DNA from: Candidatus Binatia bacterium
GTDB taxonomy: Bacteria; Desulfobacterota_B; Binatia; UBA9968
Assembly: GCA_025922795.1 (NCBI GenBank)
Contig: JAICHC010000260.1
Location: 1 to 5,207 of the forward strand
Length of the DNA: 5,207 nt
Reading direction: 5' to 3'
Positions 4,992-5,207 of this stretch are shown here, in pieces. The position numbers were made by a program, and so were the translations under genes. Numbering within the stretch: the stretch's first letter is position 1; each line of letters begins with the position of its first letter. The notes beneath the pieces were generated by a model. It saw nothing but the letters and a program-made list of their open reading frames with translations. It did no database searches and was not told the origin of the DNA.

Positions 4992-5207
4992 TCAGGAGGG
5001 AGGAGCAACCTTCCGTAGCGAAGACAATGGATTTCTGACTCTGGGCGGGAAGCAGCTATCGGTGCCGCGTGTAAACTTAAGCAGATGAAGCGGCGTGCCA
5101 AGCGCCAAAAAGACTTGAAACTGAACACTCGGTGTCTTCGCAGCGAGTCGAGAGTTTACGTCGGTCAGATCGCGCGCATCTTCCGGAACGTTGAGACCGA
5201 GATTGGA
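4992..5207 (-). CDS. Possible C-terminal end of an unknown protein (runs off right edge)
   Basis: An open frame of 71 codons from the right edge to TGA at 4994-4992. It includes a protein-like stretch with alternating hydrophobic residues (GLNVPEDARDLTDVNSRL, then VQFQVFLALGTPLHLLKF). I do not recognise the family. If real, it converges on the flavoprotein gene with a 27-bp gap. The same DNA also carries a plus-strand frame open to the edge from an ATG at 5084 (41 codons, very basic, starting MKRRAKRQKD, no RBS), so only one of the two can be real. I prefer the minus frame for its more natural residue mix, with low confidence; more sequence to the right would settle it. Confidence 0.35.
   Translation of the reverse strand, partial: SNLGLNVPEDARDLTDVNSRLAAKTPSVQFQVFLALGTPLHLLKFTRGTDSCFPPRVRNPLSSLRKVAPPS

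Overview
The window is ordinary-looking chromosomal DNA from a GC-rich bacterium. It reads like an uncultured Desulfobacterota/Binatota/Tectomicrobia-type lineage, but this is only an impression from the protein sequences (RF2 with a frameshift site, a 7Fe ferredoxin, an ArsM-like methyltransferase) and no taxonomic marker fixes it. There are no insertion sequences, CRISPR arrays, tRNA or rRNA genes, or phage genes that I can support.

Layout: (1) 1-337, minus strand: the N-terminal 112 codons of a Cys-rich SAM-dependent methyltransferase, resembling those next to arsenosugar-type pathways. (2) 338-788: a 451-bp spacer with an operator-like palindrome near 426-445, an unexplained GC-rich middle, and a degenerate GTAGGGGCACGG-type palindrome near 710-731. 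(3) 789-1899, minus: prfB (RF2), interrupted after codon 23 by an in-frame TGA and read through by a classical +1 programmed frameshift. (4) 1971-2420, minus: ybeY, the rRNA-maturation endoribonuclease. A promoter with a perfect TATAAT lies across its stop codon and probably drives prfB. (5) 2421-2602: divergent regulatory region. (6) 2603-2875, plus: a seven-iron-type ferredoxin with its own promoter, strong RBS and textbook terminator (2905-2937), so most likely a single-gene transcription unit. (7) 2938-3221: spacer with no convincing gene. (8) 3222-4964, plus: a 580-aa FAD-dependent oxidoreductase of the fumarate reductase/ketosteroid dehydrogenase flavoprotein superfamily, substrate unknown. 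(9) 4965-5207: an edge region with a possible convergent minus-strand gene end.

How the genes relate: ybeY and prfB are both translation housekeeping genes (ribosome maturation, termination at UGA/UAA) on one strand. The ferredoxin and the flavoprotein are separate plus-strand redox genes; a link between them (electron donor and flavoenzyme) is possible but unsupported, because a strong terminator and a 340-bp gap separate them. I found no convincing new multi-gene system. The points most worth a second look are the RF2 recoding site (which makes a naive ORF start wrong), the unexplained prfB-methyltransferase spacer, and the substrate of the flavoprotein.
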